DNA of 64,000 bases from Arachidicoccus rhizosphaerae (GTDB lineage Bacteria > Bacteroidota > Bacteroidia > Chitinophagales > Chitinophagaceae): positions 124,001-188,000 of the forward strand of contig NZ_FNQY01000009.1 of NCBI RefSeq assembly GCF_900107765.1, written 5' to 3'. The translations under genes and the position numbers were made by a program. Positions 63,940 to 64,000 of the stretch are shown here, piece after piece. Position 1 is the stretch's first letter, and every line of letters begins with the position of its first letter. A model generated the notes under the pieces. The model saw only the letters and a program-made list of their open reading frames with translations, did no database searches and was not told where the DNA came from.

Positions 63940-64000
63940 ATCCCCGGATTCTATAAATGCCTGAACCGCTTCCATTACAAAGCCGGCAAAGATAAATTGG

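Overview
The window comes from a Bacteroidota chromosome, most likely Chitinophagaceae or a close relative. The evidence is a type IX secretion (T9SS) sorting domain on a beta-helix surface protein, promoters of the Bacteroidota form TTG/TTTG-N18-19-TAnnTTTG, a ribBA fusion, and small families common in this phylum (DUF6496, lmo0937-like, TIGR01777 oxidoreductase, GbsR-type regulator). No rRNA, tRNA, CRISPR array, transposase or phage gene was recognised. The left half is visibly more AT-rich than the right half.

Layout. (1) 1-2874: 3' part of a large secreted beta-helix protein. (2) 3253-12341: a Dabb protein, then a recD-recC-recB operon for RecBCD. (3) 12908-35223: a stress and signalling stretch. 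It holds small stress-type proteins, two NtrC-type sigma-54 activators, a GH15 glycosidase facing an OtsA-OtsB trehalose synthase fusion, a divergent DUF892-like protein, transketolase, a CheB-CheR-PAS-histidine kinase with a single-domain response regulator and a phosphoacceptor-only kinase fragment, CinA/PncC, Ku, a DUF421 protein, a low-affinity iron permease-like protein and NDH-2. (4) 35496-39173: LigD and a Nei/Fpg glycosylase, which with Ku form a repair group. (5) 39556-47226: a TPP-riboswitch-controlled thiamine operon, thiS-thiC-(thiE-like)-thiD-thiE-thiG-thiH-thiF. (6) 47301-50647: trpS, deoxynucleoside kinase, VOC protein, dipeptide epimerase. (7) 50842-59766: a LacI-regulated locus for uronic-acid and fucose-containing glycans (GH88, DUF2264, GH29, KduD, KduI, DUF4861, NTF2-like), with no SusC/SusD pair in view. 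(8) 60089-63939: ribBA, a GbsR/MarR regulator, two related small membrane proteins (the second frameshifted) and a TIGR01777 oxidoreductase.

How the parts work together. A near-consensus sigma-54 promoter (GG-N10-GC) lies just upstream of the trehalose synthase gene, and two sigma-54 activators are encoded on either side of it. This suggests stress-induced trehalose synthesis in the same neighbourhood as end-joining repair. In the thiamine operon the leader shows two mutually exclusive pairings: one segment can pair either with the aptamer's first strand or with the thiS ribosome-binding site and start codon. In the glycan locus two LacI-type operator-like palindromes, one before lacI and one before the fucosidase gene, suggest one local regulator.

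The strongest items for follow-up are the thiamine leader, the sigma-54 site at otsAB, the phosphoacceptor-only kinase fragment and the frameshifted membrane gene. I did not find a system that I can call wholly new.
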